From assembly GCA_025964405.1 (NCBI GenBank), contig JAOPYW010000305.1, positions 1 through 6,297 of the forward strand: a stretch of DNA of 6,297 bases, in the 5' to 3' direction. Source of the DNA: Thermoleophilia bacterium (GTDB lineage: Bacteria; Actinomycetota; Thermoleophilia; Gaiellales; SKUG01). How positions within the stretch are numbered: the first letter of the stretch is position 1; every line of letters begins with the position of its first letter. Shown one piece after another: positions 6,171 to 6,297 of this stretch. Position numbers and translations under genes: made by a program. The notes below the pieces were generated by a model. The model was not told the DNA's origin. It worked only from the letters and a program-made list of their open reading frames with translations, and did not search any database.

Positions 6171-6297
6171 ATGCGGCGCATGGCTGGCGGCGATGCATAC
6201 GACGACCTCGGGTCGCTCTACGACGTGTGGTGCAGCGAGGTCGTCGAGGACATCCCCTTCTGGGTCGGGCTCGTCGGTGCGCTCGCGCACGAGGCCC
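6171..6297 (+). CDS. Probable class I SAM-dependent methyltransferase, N-terminus only
   Basis: The gene is cut by the window end, so only the first ~42 codons are seen. The N-terminal motif YDDLGSLYDVW, followed by SEVVEDIPFWVGLV, matches the usual opening of small class I methyltransferases (YDxLAxLYDxW ... ED..F). The SAM-binding GxGxG segment would lie beyond the edge. The call therefore rests on the N-terminal pattern alone, and the substrate cannot be told. Two in-frame ATGs exist, at 6171 and 6180. AGGG (6158-6161) lies 9 nt before the first, which I prefer; the second would start MAGGDAY. The gene diverges from pheS across 36 bp. Confidence 0.55.
   Translation, partial: MRRMAGGDAYDDLGSLYDVWCSEVVEDIPFWVGLVGALAHEA

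Overview
This is a high-GC bacterial window. Codons end mostly in G or C, and two promoters look leaderless. Together with an alpha/beta-subunit PheRS operon and a small Cys-rich family I associate with actinobacteria, this suggests an actinobacterial genome, perhaps an Acidimicrobiia-like lineage. No 16S or other phylogenetic marker is present, so that placement is inference.

Layout: five complete genes lie head to tail on the minus strand, and one partial gene diverges at the right edge. In minus-strand transcription order they are: pheS (6134-5031); pheT (5027-2532, 3 bp after pheS); a small CxC-x4-C protein of unknown function (2445-2119); a short MarR-like winged-helix regulator (2119-1751, sharing one base with the previous gene as TGATG); and an FTR1-family iron permease with a long Ala/Pro-rich C-terminal tail (1667-210). 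On the plus strand, 6171 to the window end holds the N-terminus of a probable class I SAM-dependent methyltransferase. Positions 1-209, downstream of the permease, hold no supportable gene but several GC-rich hairpins.

Functionally there are two blocks. The pheST operon makes both subunits of phenylalanyl-tRNA synthetase and is standard housekeeping. The second block pairs a probable metal-binding small protein with a translationally coupled MarR-like regulator, next to an iron permease. That permease has its own promoter-like element with an overlapping dyad. A local regulatory link from the pair to the permease is plausible but not shown by sequence. No mobile element, CRISPR array, tRNA or rRNA is seen. 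The window is mostly ordinary chromosome. The points most worth a second look are the permease tail, the small-protein/MarR/permease arrangement, the paired leaderless promoters, and two departures in PheS (His to Gln in the active-site RTHTS motif, and a spacer inserted into its four-Cys element).
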